Below the pieces are notes generated by a model, which made no database searches, was not told the origin of the DNA, and worked only from the letters and a program-made list of their open reading frames with translations. The translations under genes were made by a program, and so were the position numbers. Below, piece by piece: positions 1-9,822 of a stretch of 64,000 bases of DNA (the first letter of the stretch is position 1; each line of letters opens with the position of its first letter). Source of the stretch: Chlorobium sp. N1 (GTDB lineage Bacteria; Bacteroidota; Chlorobiia; Chlorobiales; Chlorobiaceae); the NCBI RefSeq assembly GCF_004332115.1, contig NZ_SJPA01000001.1, positions 186,001 to 250,000 of the forward strand. The letters are read 5' to 3'.

Positions 1-1464
1 TTCCTTGCCGGAGCGCATGCCTACAAGGTCAAGAAGCCCGTCGACCTCGGCTTCCTCGACTTCTCCACCCTGGAGAGGCGCCGGCACTGCTGCCACGAGG
101 AGATCCGGCTGAACCGGAGGCTCTCGCGGCATATCTACCTCGACGTCGTGGAGGTGGTGCGCCGCAACGCAACGCTCCGTATCGGCGGAGAGGGCGAAAC
201 AGTCGACTATGCCGTCAGGATGGTACGCTTCGACCGCTCGCGGGAGCTCGACCGCCTGCTCCGACAGGGAGCGCTCGATACCGGCACCGTCCGGCGCCTG
301 GCAGACACCGTCGCCGCATTCCACCTCGAGCAGGAGCCGCTCTCGCCCGAAACACCGTTCGGTACGGCCGAAGCCGTCATCAAACCGATGCTCGAGAACT
401 TCCGCCACCTCGAGCCCGCCGCATCGGAGGCCGGGGAAGGGCCGGCGCTCGAACGGCTCAGGGAGTGGACGCTCCGGCGCCACCGCGAGCTCACTGCGGC
501 CTTCGCGGAGAGGAAGAGGAACGGATGGATCCGGGAGTGCCACGGCGATCTGCATACGGCCAACATGGTCCTCATCGAGGGCGAGGTGGAGGTGTTCGAC
601 TGCATCGAATTCAGCCGCGAGCTCAGCTGCATCGACATCGCGAGCGACGCCGCATTCCTCTTCATGGACCTCCTCCACGGCGAACACAAGAAGCTCGCAT
701 GGACGTTCATGAACGGCTGGCTCCAGGGAACCGGCGACTTCGAGGCGATGCGCGTGCTCAAATTCTACGTCCTCTACCGGGCGATGGTGCGGGCCAAGGT
801 GGCGGCGATACGCTGCAGCCAGGAGCCGGGGGAACAGCGCCGCCTGGCGTTCGAGGAACACCGCAGCTTCATCCGCTTCGCAGAAACCCTCGTCGGGTGC
901 CGCCGCCCCGCCCTGCTCGTCACGACCGGGCTCTCCGGCAGCGGAAAATCGACCCATGCCGCCGCCCTCGCCCCCGTCCTCGGCGCCGTGCACGTGCGTT
1001 CCGACGTCGAGCGCAAGCGCCTCTGCGGGCTCCGGCCGCTCGAAAGCAGCCGGGAGCTTCCCGATTCCATCTACACCCCGGAAATGAGCCGCAGGACCTA
1101 CCGCCGGCTCCTGGAAGCCGCCCGGGCCGCACTCGAAGGGGGCTGGCCGGTCATTGCCGACGCCGCGTTCCTCCGCCGCTCCGAGAGGCAGCGGTTCATC
1201 GAGCTTGCAGAGCGCCTCGGCTGCCCCTGCAGGATCCTCTCGTTCGAAGCCCCCGACGAGGTGCTCCTTGCGCGGGTGCGGGCCCGGAGCGAACGGAGGA
1301 ACGACGCTTCCGAGGCCGACGAAGCGGTCCTCATGGAGCAGTACGGAAAACGGGAAGGGTTCGGCCCCGAGGAGGAGCGGCTGGTGGTGCGGATGGAGAG
1401 CGGGGGAAGGATGGATCCGGAGGCCGAGGGGAGGCTCGTCGGAGCCTCCCTCGAGCGGACATGA
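1..1464 (+). CDS. Bifunctional aminoglycoside-phosphotransferase-like / P-loop kinase protein (5' truncated)
   Basis: The open frame runs in from the left edge, so the N-terminus is missing; 487 residues are visible. The first half is an aminoglycoside/choline-kinase-type fold with a catalytic loop HGDLHTAN at visible residues 181-188 and a metal-binding VFD at 198-200. The second half is a gluconate-kinase-like ATPase with Walker A GLSGSGKST at 310-318. This two-domain architecture is a known bacterial family with no firmly assigned substrate. The stop codon abuts that of the convergent gene downstream. A GTG at 148 could be mistaken for a start, but the coding-like frame continues upstream of it to base 1. 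Confidence 0.85.
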   Translation, partial: FLAGAHAYKVKKPVDLGFLDFSTLERRRHCCHEEIRLNRRLSRHIYLDVVEVVRRNATLRIGGEGETVDYAVRMVRFDRSRELDRLLRQGALDTGTVRRLADTVAAFHLEQEPLSPETPFGTAEAVIKPMLENFRHLEPAASEAGEGPALERLREWTLRRHRELTAAFAERKRNGWIRECHGDLHTANMVLIEGEVEVFDCIEFSRELSCIDIASDAAFLFMDLLHGEHKKLAWTFMNGWLQGTGDFEAMRVLKFYVLYRAMVRAKVAAIRCSQEPGEQRRLAFEEHRSFIRFAETLVGCRRPALLVTTGLSGSGKSTHAAALAPVLGAVHVRSDVERKRLCGLRPLESSRELPDSIYTPEMSRRTYRRLLEAARAALEGGWPVIADAAFLRRSERQRFIELAERLGCPCRILSFEAPDEVLLARVRARSERRNDASEADEAVLMEQYGKREGFGPEEERLVVRMESGGRMDPEAEGRLVGASLERT

Positions 1465-2316
1465 TCAGACCTCGATGCCGAAGGCGTAGCGGATCGCGTA
1501 ACCGGCCAGGAAGCTCAGGGCGGCGACAGAGAAGCTCAGCCCCACCATTTCGAAGAAACGGGCCCTGAACGGCTCGTTGCGGGCGACGGAAATGTAGTAG
1601 TTGAAGAAGCCGATGATGAACACCGCGCCTGCGAACGACAACCCCAGCGACACGTAGAGGTCGGCAAGGAGGATGTAGGGGGCGACAAGCACGACGACCG
1701 TCAGAAGATAGGCGATGCCGGTATAGAGCGCCGCCCGGAAGGGGTTGTTGCCGTTCGGCTCGGACTTCGTCGAAAGGTACTCCGAGGCCGCCATGGAGAG
1801 CGCCGCGGCAAAGCCCGTGATGGTGGCCGAGAGGGCTACGAGCGTAGCGTCCTGCAGGGCGAAGGTCAGGCCGGCAAGCACGCCCATCAGCTCGACGAGC
1901 GCGTCGTTCAGGCCGAGGACGATCGAGCCGGTATACTGCAGGCGCTCCTCGTCGAGCAGCTTCAGGAGCGCTTCCTCGTGCTCCTCCTCGTCGCGCAGGA
2001 TGCCGCTCGCCTCATGCAGGGACGGAGGCAGCGCACCGTAGGCATTGAGCGCCCCCTGCTCCCCCTTCTCCATCAGCCGGATGCCGAAGGTGAAACCGAA
2101 GAGCATGCTGATGAGCGAGTAGAACCAGATCCGGAACCGGTTCGGGCGGACGTCGCGGCCGGTATGCTGCTTCCAGATGTTGTAGTGGCGCATCTCGTCA
2201 TCGGCGATCTGGGCCAGCACCCGGCGGTTCTTCACCCCGCGCACCTTGGTCGAGAGGTTGCGGTAGATGTAGTACTCGGTGATCTCGTTCTTCTGGAAAG
2301 CCTCGAGCTCCCTCAT
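1465..2316 (-). CDS. Ferritin-like (rubrerythrin) domain fused to VIT1/CCC1 transporter
   Basis: The N-terminal part carries ferritin-like iron-ligand patterns (an ExxxxYYIY-type helix, a DDEMRHY helix and RDEEEHEE), typical of a rubrerythrin-like di-iron domain. The C-terminal 150 or so residues hold about five membrane helices of the VIT1/CCC1 iron/manganese transporter family, including [11 protein letters not shown]. Such fusions are known as membrane-bound ferritin-like iron exporters. The ATG at 2316 is preferred because AGGGA lies seven bases upstream; an in-frame GTG at 2340 lacks such a site. It probably moves Fe(II) or Mn(II) across the inner membrane. Convergent with the kinase-like gene. 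Confidence 0.85.
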   Translation of the reverse strand: MRELEAFQKNEITEYYIYRNLSTKVRGVKNRRVLAQIADDEMRHYNIWKQHTGRDVRPNRFRIWFYSLISMLFGFTFGIRLMEKGEQGALNAYGALPPSLHEASGILRDEEEHEEALLKLLDEERLQYTGSIVLGLNDALVELMGVLAGLTFALQDATLVALSATITGFAAALSMAASEYLSTKSEPNGNNPFRAALYTGIAYLLTVVVLVAPYILLADLYVSLGLSFAGAVFIIGFFNYYISVARNEPFRARFFEMVGLSFSVAALSFLAGYAIRYAFGIEV

Positions 2317-2373
2317 GTTCAGTTCCCTGTTGCGTTTCACATTCTGCGTTTTTGCGGTTGTTGAGCCAGGCGG

Positions 2374-4248
2374 TCAGCGAGAGAGCGTCGCCGCCTCGAT
2401 GAGTTCGTTCATCCTCGAGACGAAATCCGTCGTAGAATCCAGTCCGCCCTCGAGCAGGAGCGCCCCCTCGTAGAGCTGGCGGATGGTGGTCCGGATGAGC
2501 GGGTTCCTCTCGTCGGCCATCATCATGCCGGAAAGGTTCCGGATGATGGGGTGCGAGGGGTTCACCTCGAGGATCTTCTTGCCGGCCGGCATCTCCTGCT
2601 GCATCATCTTCATCATACGCTCCATCTGGCTGTCCATGGCATCCTTGCCGCTGACGAGCGTGACGGGGGAGCTGACGAGGCGGTGCGACTCGACGACGTC
2701 CTCGATCCCCTCGCCGAGGGTTTCGCGGAAGATGGCGAGCAGCGGCGTCAGCAGGTTCTCGGCGACCGCCTCATCCCTCTCCTTCGTCCCGGAAGAGAAA
2801 TCGATGTCGGCCTTCTCGATGGACTTGAGCGGCTTTTTGTCGTACTCGTGGATCGAGGGGATGACGAAAACGTCGACCGGATCGCTGAGCAGGAGCACCT
2901 CGATACCGTTGTCCTGGAAATACTCCAGGTTCGGGTTGGCGAGCAGCTGCTTCTTCTCGCCGCCGGAATGATAGTAGATCTCCTTCTGCTCCGCCCCCAT
3001 GCGTCCGACGTACTCCTTCAGGGTGACGTACTCCCCCTCTGCGGTTTTGGTGCTCTCGAAGCGGAGGAGCTCGATGAGCTTCTGGCGGTTGGTGAAGTCG
3101 GTATTCAGGCCGATTTTCACGATCGGGCCGAACGCCTTGTAGAAGGTGCGGAACCGCTCGGGCTGCTCGGTTGCCATCTCCTCGAACCAGCCGAGGATCT
3201 TGCCGGTCAGGATCTGGCGGATCTTGGCCATGACGGGGCTCGACTGCACGATCTCGCGCGAAACGTTCAGCGAGAGGTCCTCGGTGTCGACCACGCCGGC
3301 GATGAAGCGGAGGTACTCCGGCAGGAGGTCGCGGCACTCGTGCTGGATCATCACCTTCTTGACGTAGAGCTGCGGGCCCTTCTGCTCAAGCTCGCCCTGG
3401 CGGTAGAGCAGCTCCATCGGAGCCTCCTTCGGAAGGAAGAGGATCGCCTTGAAGCTGACGGCGCCCTCCACCGACACATGCAGGTAGTCGAGCGGGTCGT
3501 TGAAGTCGTTGGAGATGAACTTGTAGAACTCGTTCACCTCCTCCGTCTTCAGCTCACTCTTCGGGCGCTGCCAGAGGGCGGTGATGCTGTTGAGCTGCTT
3601 CTCTCCGAGATAGATGGGGAAATCGACGAAGTTGGAGTACTTCCTGATGATGTTCTCGACGCGGTACTCCTCTGCGAACTCCTTGTGCTCCTCCTTAAAG
3701 GTGAAGGAGATCTTCGTGCCCGGCTCGTTCTTCTCGATCTTCTCGATGGTGTAGGTACCCTGGCCGGAAGAGCGCCAGCGGAGCCCTTCGGAGCCCTCCA
3801 GGGCGCTGCGGGTCTCGACCGTCACCTCGTCGGCAACCATGAAGACCGAGTAGAAACCCACGCCGAACTGGCCGATGAGGTTGCCGTCGAGCTCCTGCTT
3901 CTGCTCGCGGAGCGCCTGCATGAAACCGAGCGTACCGGATTTGGCAACGGTGCCGAGGTTGGCGATGAGCTCCTCCTCGGTCATGCCGATGCCGCTGTCC
4001 TCGATCGAGAACGCCGCCGTCTTGGAGTCGAGCGTGATGCGGATCGCCGGCTCGCCGACGGCCTTGAGCCGGCCATCATCGGAAAGGGAACCGAAACGGG
4101 CCTTCGAGAGCGCGTCGGAGGCGTTGGAGACCAGCTCGCGGAGGAAGATTTCAGGATGGGTGTAGAGGGAATGGACGATGAGGTCGAGCAGCTGCTTCAT
4201 TTCAGCCTTGTACTCGAACTCCTGGACTGCGCTGTTTTTTTTGCTCAT
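2374..4248 (-). CDS. htpG: Molecular chaperone HtpG (Hsp90)
   Basis: A 624-residue Hsp90-family ATP-dependent chaperone of normal bacterial length, acting in the cytoplasm on client proteins. The N-terminal GHKL ATPase domain shows [24 protein letters not shown] and the glycine-rich lid region GQFGVGFYS; the middle domain and C-terminal dimerisation domain follow without interruption. ATG start at 4248. It is a single gene preceded by an AT-richer gap of about 130 bases that should hold its promoter. Stress regulation is expected from the family, but no specific operator was seen. Confidence 0.97.
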   Translation of the reverse strand: MSKKNSAVQEFEYKAEMKQLLDLIVHSLYTHPEIFLRELVSNASDALSKARFGSLSDDGRLKAVGEPAIRITLDSKTAAFSIEDSGIGMTEEELIANLGTVAKSGTLGFMQALREQKQELDGNLIGQFGVGFYSVFMVADEVTVETRSALEGSEGLRWRSSGQGTYTIEKIEKNEPGTKISFTFKEEHKEFAEEYRVENIIRKYSNFVDFPIYLGEKQLNSITALWQRPKSELKTEEVNEFYKFISNDFNDPLDYLHVSVEGAVSFKAILFLPKEAPMELLYRQGELEQKGPQLYVKKVMIQHECRDLLPEYLRFIAGVVDTEDLSLNVSREIVQSSPVMAKIRQILTGKILGWFEEMATEQPERFRTFYKAFGPIVKIGLNTDFTNRQKLIELLRFESTKTAEGEYVTLKEYVGRMGAEQKEIYYHSGGEKKQLLANPNLEYFQDNGIEVLLLSDPVDVFVIPSIHEYDKKPLKSIEKADIDFSSGTKERDEAVAENLLTPLLAIFRETLGEGIEDVVESHRLVSSPVTLVSGKDAMDSQMERMMKMMQQEMPAGKKILEVNPSHPIIRNLSGMMMADERNPLIRTTIRQLYEGALLLEGGLDSTTDFVSRMNELIEAATLSR

Positions 4249-4399
4249 TATGGTTCGGTCGTTGATCGTGATCTGATGAAACTATTGACGTGCCGCCTTT
4301 CGATGAAGAATGAACGGTGCACGGCCATGCCGATGCCCCGCTCAGTGGCGAAGCATGAATTTAATGGAGACAGGTTAATATAGCAAGCTCCCCGGGCAG

Positions 4400-5269
4400 C
4401 TAGGAGCGACGAAGCTTGCGGCGGGCCGCCGCCTCGCCCTCGTAGACCCGCTTGATGCCGTCTCCCATGGCTTTTTCGATCTCCCGGGTGTTGGAGACGA
4501 GCCGTTCGAGCCCGCCCATCTCGACGGAGGCCGCCTGGTCGGATCCCCACATGGCACGGTCGAGCGTGACATGGCGTTCGATGAAGGTCGCGCCGAGCGC
4601 GACTGCCGCCCAGGTGGTTGCAAGTCCCGTCTCATGGCCCGAATAGCCGATCGGCACCTCCGGATAGAGCGCCTTCAGGCTCTCGATCATCCTCAGGTTG
4701 AGCTCCTCGACCGGACAGGGGTAGGTGGAGTTGGTATGGGCGATGAGGAGGTTCTCCCGGCCGAGGGCGGCGATGGCGGTCTCGATCTCCTCCATCGTCG
4801 ACATGCCGGTGGAGACGATGAGGGGCCGGCCGGTGTCCCGGGTTTTCTTCAGAAGCGGAAGGTCGGTGAGCGAGGCCGATGCCGCCTTGTAGCACGGAGG
4901 CTCGAACGCCTCCATGAAGTCGACGGCCTCCTCGTCCCAGCAGGAGGCGAACCAGAGGATCCCCTGCTCGCGGCAGAAACGGTCGATCTCCCGGTACTCC
5001 TCCACGCCGAACTCGACCCGGTAGCGGTAGTCGATGTAGCTCATCCGGCCCCAGGGCGTGTCGCGCTCGATGTCGCGCTGGCTCTCCGGCACGCAGAGGT
5101 CCGGAGTGCGTTTCTGGAACTTCACCGCGTCGCAGCCGGCCTCGGCCGCCCCTTCGATGAGCTTCTTGGCCGTCTCGAGCGAGCCGTTGTGGTTGATGCC
5201 GATCTCGGCGATGATGAAGACCCGGTGGCCGTCGCCGACCTCCCTGCCGCCTATGTTGACTGACTGCAT
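4400..5269 (-). CDS. NeuB-family sialic-acid-type synthase (lacks C-terminal SAF domain)
   Basis: A 289-residue TIM-barrel enzyme of the NeuB family, which condenses phosphoenolpyruvate with an N-acylated hexosamine to form nine-carbon sugars. Family motifs visible: AEIGINHNG near residues 21-29, AVKFQKR, SCWDEEAVDF, STGMSTMEE and GYSGHETG. Usual NeuB proteins are about 340-350 residues with a C-terminal antifreeze-like SAF domain; this one ends after the barrel. The next gene upstream on the same strand (about 50 bases away) is a KdsC-type phosphatase, which suggests a shared pathway to a surface nonulosonate or Kdo-like sugar. The exact substrate is not determinable from sequence. Confidence 0.82.
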   Translation of the reverse strand: MQSVNIGGREVGDGHRVFIIAEIGINHNGSLETAKKLIEGAAEAGCDAVKFQKRTPDLCVPESQRDIERDTPWGRMSYIDYRYRVEFGVEEYREIDRFCREQGILWFASCWDEEAVDFMEAFEPPCYKAASASLTDLPLLKKTRDTGRPLIVSTGMSTMEEIETAIAALGRENLLIAHTNSTYPCPVEELNLRMIESLKALYPEVPIGYSGHETGLATTWAAVALGATFIERHVTLDRAMWGSDQAASVEMGGLERLVSNTREIEKAMGDGIKRVYEGEAAARRKLRRS

Positions 5270-5323
5270 TGGTTCTATGTATCTATCTGTAAAACAGTGA
5301 AAAATGCCTTTCCAACGGCCGCC

Positions 5324-5842
5324 CTAGAGGCTTCCGAGGCGGATGAGCCACTCTGCGAAATCCCTGAACGCTCCGTGCCCCCCGGCCGACGGCGCACGGT
5401 AATGGACGAGAGGCTCGACGAACTCGGTCGCATCGGCCGGGCATGCCACGAGGCCTTCCGGGCCGATCGCCTCCATGATCTCCACATCGTTGACGTCGTC
5501 TCCGATATAGGCCAGCTCCGAGAGCTGCAGACCACTCTGTTCGAGCACCTCTTCGAGCATCGAGCGCTTGTCCTTCACGCCGAGGTAGAGACGGCTCATG
5601 CCGAGTTTTTCGGCGCGCTTGCGAAGACTCGGCGAGGTCTCGCCGGTCATGACCGCGGTATCGATGCCGTGCATGCGCAGCCGTTCTACGCCCATCCCGT
5701 CGCGGATGGAGTAGCGCTTCATCGCCTCTCCCGCTTCGGAATAGTAGACGCCGTTGTCGGTGAAGACGCCATCGTTGTCGGAAATGACGAGACGGATTGC
5801 GGCGGCACGTGAGGCAAGCGTGGCGAACGGCAGTGAGAGCAT
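5324..5842 (-). CDS. KdsC/YrbI-family HAD phosphatase (Kdo-8-P phosphatase-like)
   Basis: A 172-residue C0-type HAD hydrolase without cap domain. The nucleophile motif DNDGVFTDNG stands where the family has DVDG(V/T)LTDG; later motifs are VMTGE, the KDKR lysine region and GDDVNDVEIM. The family dephosphorylates Kdo-8-phosphate or Neu5Ac-9-phosphate-like sugars. ATG at 5842 (MLSLPF) is chosen over an in-frame GTG at 5881. It pairs with the NeuB-like gene about 50 bases downstream on the same strand, so a joint role in surface-sugar synthesis is likely. The N of DND in place of the usual V is the only oddity in the active-site loop. Confidence 0.85.
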   Translation of the reverse strand: MLSLPFATLASRAAAIRLVISDNDGVFTDNGVYYSEAGEAMKRYSIRDGMGVERLRMHGIDTAVMTGETSPSLRKRAEKLGMSRLYLGVKDKRSMLEEVLEQSGLQLSELAYIGDDVNDVEIMEAIGPEGLVACPADATEFVEPLVHYRAPSAGGHGAFRDFAEWLIRLGSL

Positions 5843-6352
5843 GCGATGACGGGTATGGTTGCCCTGCGCCGGCCGGACCACAGCAAAAGGAGCGGACGCG
5901 GAACAGGGAGAAAGAGTATGCTGCGGCAGAATATAGGAACATTTTCCTCATTTTCAGAGCGGCGAAAAAAATACGCACCGCCACACTATCCACAAGTTGT
6001 CAACATTCCATGCACATCCGAACGCCGTGTTGTCCACAGGCGGCAGAGAACTACGCCAGAACGAAAAAACCGGGCACGGAAACAGCAAACCGCTACCCCA
6101 AAACAACTTAGCGGAATACACGGCCTTAACAGCGAAAGGCCGCATCCCCTTCCGAAGGGGCTCATCATGGGATGCGTCAAAGTTGTCAACACCGGCAAAA
6201 CGCAGACGGGGACGGCCGAAGGGGGATCGGGAGCCCTGAAAACGCCAGAAATGCCTCCTCCTTAGGGAGTACGCCACGAGAGACAGGATAGCGTAATCAC
6301 CGGAACCTCGGCTCCCGACGCGGCGGATGCGAACCGGGGCTCTCAGCGGCAA
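5843..6352. other. 510-bp intergenic region with DnaA-box-like sites
   Basis: No convincing gene; the small frames here lack family features and good starts. Two DnaA-box-like nonamers occur: CTATCCACA at 5986-5994 and TTGTCCACA at 6030-6038. A 12-mer AAGTTGTCAACA is repeated exactly at 5994-6005 and 6180-6191. The stretch starting GGGGCTCATCATGGGATGCGTCAA (about 6157-6180) resembles a segment near 36141-36166. Function unknown; see findings. Confidence 0.4.
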
Positions 6353-7231
6353 CTATTCGGCAAGCAGCACCCTGCGGCATGCCTGGAGCTCCTTGCGGCG
6401 TTTGGCGGTCGGCTCCGGGTAGCGGAGATCGAGCCCCCGGAAGAGCTCGAGAAGGATCGAGGATACGATGAGCCGGGCGTTGCGCTTGTCGTCGGCGGGA
6501 ACGATGTACCAGGGGGCGTGCTTCGTGCTCGTCGCCGAGAGGCATGCGGTGTAGGCCGCCATGTAGTCGTCCCAGTATCGGCGCTCCTCGATGTCGTCCA
6601 TGCTGAACTTCCAGTTCTTCTCCTCCGTGTCGATCCGCTTCAGGAACCGGCGTCGCTGCTCCTCCTTCGAAAGGTGGAGAAAGAACTTGACGCAGCGGGT
6701 GGCGTTCAGGTCAAGATGGCGCTCCATGTCGTTGATCGAACGGTAACGGTGCTCCCATACCGTCTCCTTGCGGTGATGGCCGTCGGCGATCCCCTCGCTT
6801 TCGAGGATTTCGGGATGGACGCGCACGATCAGCACCTCTTCGTAGTACGAACGGTTGAAGATGCCGATGCGCCCGCGCTCCGGCAGGACGCAGCCGGTAC
6901 GCCAGAGGAAATCGTGGGCATGCTCTTCCGGCGAGGGGTGCTGGAAACTGTGGACCTGGCACCCCTGCGGATTGACGCCGGTCATGACATGGCGGATGCA
7001 GCTGTCCTTGCCGGCCGCGTCCATGGCCTGGAAGACCAGGAGCACGGCATAGCGGTTGTCGGCGTAATGCACCGCCTGCAGCTCGCTGAGCAGCGACACG
7101 TGGCTCGCAAGAAGCTCCCTGTAGTGCTTTTTGGAGCTGTAGAAGGGGTCGACGAGGGTCGGACGGGAGGAGAGGTCCACAGGCTCTCCCGGAGCCGCGA
7201 GAAACCTCGAGGTATCGATCCGGCTTTCCAT
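6353..7231 (-). CDS. Polyphosphate kinase 2 family (PPK2) phosphotransferase
   Basis: A 292-residue PPK2 protein, transferring phosphate between polyphosphate and nucleotides. Visible: Walker A-like [10 protein letters not shown], the lid and Walker B regions [16 protein letters not shown] and [15 protein letters not shown], and a conserved [11 protein letters not shown] segment. The ATG at 7231 is chosen because AAGGAGG lies seven bases upstream; the TTG at 7237 would sit on top of this site. Class (ADP- or AMP-preferring) cannot be read directly. A pyrophosphatase gene lies next upstream on the same strand, consistent with phosphate and polyphosphate metabolism, although a hairpin separates the two. 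Confidence 0.92.
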   Translation of the reverse strand: MESRIDTSRFLAAPGEPVDLSSRPTLVDPFYSSKKHYRELLASHVSLLSELQAVHYADNRYAVLLVFQAMDAAGKDSCIRHVMTGVNPQGCQVHSFQHPSPEEHAHDFLWRTGCVLPERGRIGIFNRSYYEEVLIVRVHPEILESEGIADGHHRKETVWEHRYRSINDMERHLDLNATRCVKFFLHLSKEEQRRRFLKRIDTEEKNWKFSMDDIEERRYWDDYMAAYTACLSATSTKHAPWYIVPADDKRNARLIVSSILLELFRGLDLRYPEPTAKRRKELQACRRVLLAE

Positions 7232-7333
7232 CAGCAATCCTCCTTATGGTTCGACTGTTGAGTACGGCGGGGGCCACAGCGGCAATATACAACAAGGAAG
7301 GGACCCCTTCATCCCTCCGCCCCAAACGGCAGA

Positions 7334-7363
7334 ACGGCAGGGGAACCGAAATCCCCCTGCCGT
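7334..7363 (-). terminator. Hairpin downstream of ppa
   Basis: A ten-base-pair GC-rich stem (ACGGCAGGGG with CCCCTGCCGT) and a ten-base loop lie about 40 bases past the ppa stop. There is no T-run, so it may be a weak or factor-assisted terminator or an mRNA end-stabilising structure. Confidence 0.5.
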
Positions 7364-7404
7364 CCACACTGCAGCGTACCTGCCCCGGAAGGGCCTTCAG
7401 CCCG

Positions 7405-7947
7405 TCAGTTTACGGGTGCATACACCTTGTTGTAGTTCTCGATGGCATGCAGGATGCTCTCACGGGCGATTTCTGCGTTCTGGAACTGCTCGACGAGCAC
7501 GGTCTTGTTCTCGAGCGACTTGTACTCCTCGAAGAAGTGCTGCAGCTCGGACTTGAGATGCGGTGAGAGCTGGTCGATGTCGTGGATGTTGCTCATGCTC
7601 ATGTCGTCTTCGGCCACGGCGATGATCTTGTCGTCGCCTTCCCCATGGTCGATCATGCGCATCACGCCGATGACGCGGGCACGGACCAGGCACATCGGCA
7701 CGATCTGGCACTGCGATACCACCACGATATCGAGCGGATCGTGGTCGTCGCCGAGCGTCCTGGGAATGAAACCGTAATTGGCGGGATAGAACACGGAGGA
7801 GAAGAGCACCCGGTCAAGCATCAGCATGCCGGTTTTCTTGTGGAGCTCGTACTTGGTCTTGCTGCCCTGAGAGATCTCGATGATCGCGTTGACAACCGAA
7901 GGGCTGTCCTCTCCTACCTCAACATGGTGCCAGGGATTGAAATTCAT
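7405..7947 (-). CDS. ppa: Inorganic pyrophosphatase (family I)
   Basis: A 180-residue soluble family I pyrophosphatase, hydrolysing PPi to phosphate in the cytoplasm and thereby driving biosynthetic reactions. Metal and substrate motifs: [34 protein letters not shown] (the DxDPxD core) and KIIAVAEDD. Length is normal for bacteria (about 175-185). ATG at 7947. Confidence 0.96.
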   Translation of the reverse strand: MNFNPWHHVEVGEDSPSVVNAIIEISQGSKTKYELHKKTGMLMLDRVLFSSVFYPANYGFIPRTLGDDHDPLDIVVVSQCQIVPMCLVRARVIGVMRMIDHGEGDDKIIAVAEDDMSMSNIHDIDQLSPHLKSELQHFFEEYKSLENKTVLVEQFQNAEIARESILHAIENYNKVYAPVN

Positions 7948-7986
7948 GAGCGTCAGAATCGTTAAATGTAATTGAAGCCTGCAATG

Positions 7987-8014
7987 AAAAATGCTGTGCT
8001 AGTATAGCATTTTT
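7987..8014 (-). terminator. Rho-independent terminator of the MscS-family gene
   Basis: A nine-base-pair stem (AAAAATGCT with AGCATTTTT) with a ten-base loop, flanked by A/T runs on both sides, lies about 45 bases past the stop of the channel gene. The symmetrical A and T runs would allow function in both directions. Confidence 0.75.
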
Positions 8015-8059
8015 TTTCAAACCGCCATACCCTCCAACGATTTAGGGCGGAATCCCCGG

Positions 8060-9625
8060 CTATGCGCCCCCGGTGCCGTCCGCCTGCACGCGGAACCGGG
8101 GCTCGCGGTACTCTTTCGGCAGATGCTCCGGTGCGATCGTCGACGCGTTGCCGTCGCGCAGTGCTCCGTAGTGCGGAGAGAGGATCTCGATGCCGGCCTC
8201 CTGAAAGCAGTCCTGGATGTTCTGGTAGAGTTCCGAATAGATCGAGGCCATGCTGTGCGGCCGGTCGGTATAGGCGTTGACCTCGTAGTGGACGTAGAAG
8301 TCGTCGAGCGCGGTCTGCAGCACGAACGGCGCCGGCTCGGCAAGCAGCCCCCCGGTCTTCCGGGCGGCAAGGATGAGGGTTTCATGAATCCGGCGCCACG
8401 CAACGTCGTAGCCGAGCGTCACGGTGGCATGCAGAATCAGCCCGCCCCCGTGCGATTCGCCGCTGTAGTTGATGATGTGGCTTCCCATCACCATGCCGTT
8501 GGGTATGGTGATCTCCTCGTTCTTGATGGTGCGCACCCGCGTGACGAGCAGCCCCTTTTCGACCACGTCGCCGACCGTATCGGCGATCCTGACCCGGTCC
8601 CCCACCCTGAAGGCGCCCGTATAGGTGAGGACGACGCCGGAGACGACGTTGGCGACCACCGAGGTCGAGCCGAGCGAGAAAAGGAGGCCGATGAAGACCG
8701 AGATACCCTGGAACGCCGGCGAGGACGATCCCGGCAGATATGGGAACGCGAGCACCAGGGCCAGGGCGATGACGAGGAACCGGACCAGCTGGTAGGTCGG
8801 CACGGCCCACTCCGCCTTGAAGCGGGCGATGGTGATCGTCCCCTTTTCGACCTCCCCGAACAGGAAGCGGATCAGCCTCAGCCCGTAGCGGGTGCCGACG
8901 ACGATGACGACGAGGATGAAGAGGCTCGGAAGATACTCCGTAAAGCCGCTCCATGCATGCTCGATGCTGAGGAAAAACGAACCCAGCGCGCTCTGCACGG
9001 TGCCGCGCGTCTGCGGAAAGATGCTGAACAGGCCGGTCAGGTAGACGAAGGCGAGCAGCGCGTTGAGGCCGAAGCGCACATAGCGGCTGAGTCCGAGCAG
9101 GAACAGGGTAAGCTGCGAGGAGGTGAACACCTGCACTTTCTGGATGGAAAACCCCTTCAGCCGGCGGTCCTCTTCGCTGCGGATCACGGCCTCGAGCCTT
9201 CCGAACCCGCCCTTGAGCCAGCCCGTCACCCGAAGGAGCAGGAGGCTCTCCAGGCCCACAAGGGCGACGTTCAGGACGAACTCCACGGCAGGAAGGACGA
9301 TGAAGCACCGAAGCACCAGGAAACTCTCCTCGATGAAACGCGCGATGGAGGGATGCGTGCCGAGGATATGCCAGCCGGCAACGGCCGCCGAGACGATGAG
9401 GGCCACACGCACGGCCGTGGAGAAGCCCTGCGTTAGCGGGGTATGCTCCTTGAGCTTCAGGCGGATGGCGACGAGTCGGAAGAGCGGGGTGCGCTCGAGG
9501 AGCGCGGCGAGGAATGCGGCAATGCGGCCGGCAAGCAGCAGGGTGAACAGGACGACGGCAACGGCCGCCGCAAGGGTCGCCCAGAGGGAGTCAGGGACGG
9601 CACGGAAAAACTCAAGAGGATCCAT
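8060..9625 (-). CDS. MscS-family mechanosensitive ion channel
   Basis: A 521-residue inner-membrane protein with several N-terminal hydrophobic helices, a pore-lining helix and the MscS beta domain: GSTSVVANVVSGVVLTYTGAFRVGDRVRIADTVGDVVEKGLLVTRVRTIKNEEITIPN is read here across several motifs, notably FRVGDRV and IPNGMVMG. The pore helix glycine/alanine pattern is typical for channels that release solutes on hypo-osmotic shock. The N-terminal extension is longer than in E. coli MscS. The start is uncertain: the ATG at 9625 (MDPLEFF) is preferred on family grounds, but the frame stays open to 9787. Confidence 0.88.
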   Translation of the reverse strand: MDPLEFFRAVPDSLWATLAAAVAVVLFTLLLAGRIAAFLAALLERTPLFRLVAIRLKLKEHTPLTQGFSTAVRVALIVSAAVAGWHILGTHPSIARFIEESFLVLRCFIVLPAVEFVLNVALVGLESLLLLRVTGWLKGGFGRLEAVIRSEEDRRLKGFSIQKVQVFTSSQLTLFLLGLSRYVRFGLNALLAFVYLTGLFSIFPQTRGTVQSALGSFFLSIEHAWSGFTEYLPSLFILVVIVVGTRYGLRLIRFLFGEVEKGTITIARFKAEWAVPTYQLVRFLVIALALVLAFPYLPGSSSPAFQGISVFIGLLFSLGSTSVVANVVSGVVLTYTGAFRVGDRVRIADTVGDVVEKGLLVTRVRTIKNEEITIPNGMVMGSHIINYSGESHGGGLILHATVTLGYDVAWRRIHETLILAARKTGGLLAEPAPFVLQTALDDFYVHYEVNAYTDRPHSMASIYSELYQNIQDCFQEAGIEILSPHYGALRDGNASTIAPEHLPKEYREPRFRVQADGTGGA

Positions 9626-9822
9626 CTGAACAGGGGCGGTGAATAAGGGTAGAATGAGAACTGTTTCCGGAAGATACATCCTTGATGCAGGTAATACACC
9701 GGAATTTATGCAGAAGTCCCCGCAGGCCCGCCATGAGGGAATTCTTTTTTTGCACGCCGTCTTCGTATCTTCACGCCACCCGAACAATACAACAGACGCC
9801 CGAAGAAACGGATCGCACGCCC

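Noticed and set aside
2551-4383. 610-codon open frame antisense to htpG
   Set aside because: Low-complexity Leu/Glu/Asp/Val/Arg-rich translation typical of the complement of a GC-rich gene; htpG is unambiguous on the other strand.
5986-6038. Replication origin
   Set aside because: Only two near-consensus DnaA boxes, no AT-rich unwinding region and no dnaA/dnaN/gyrB neighbours.
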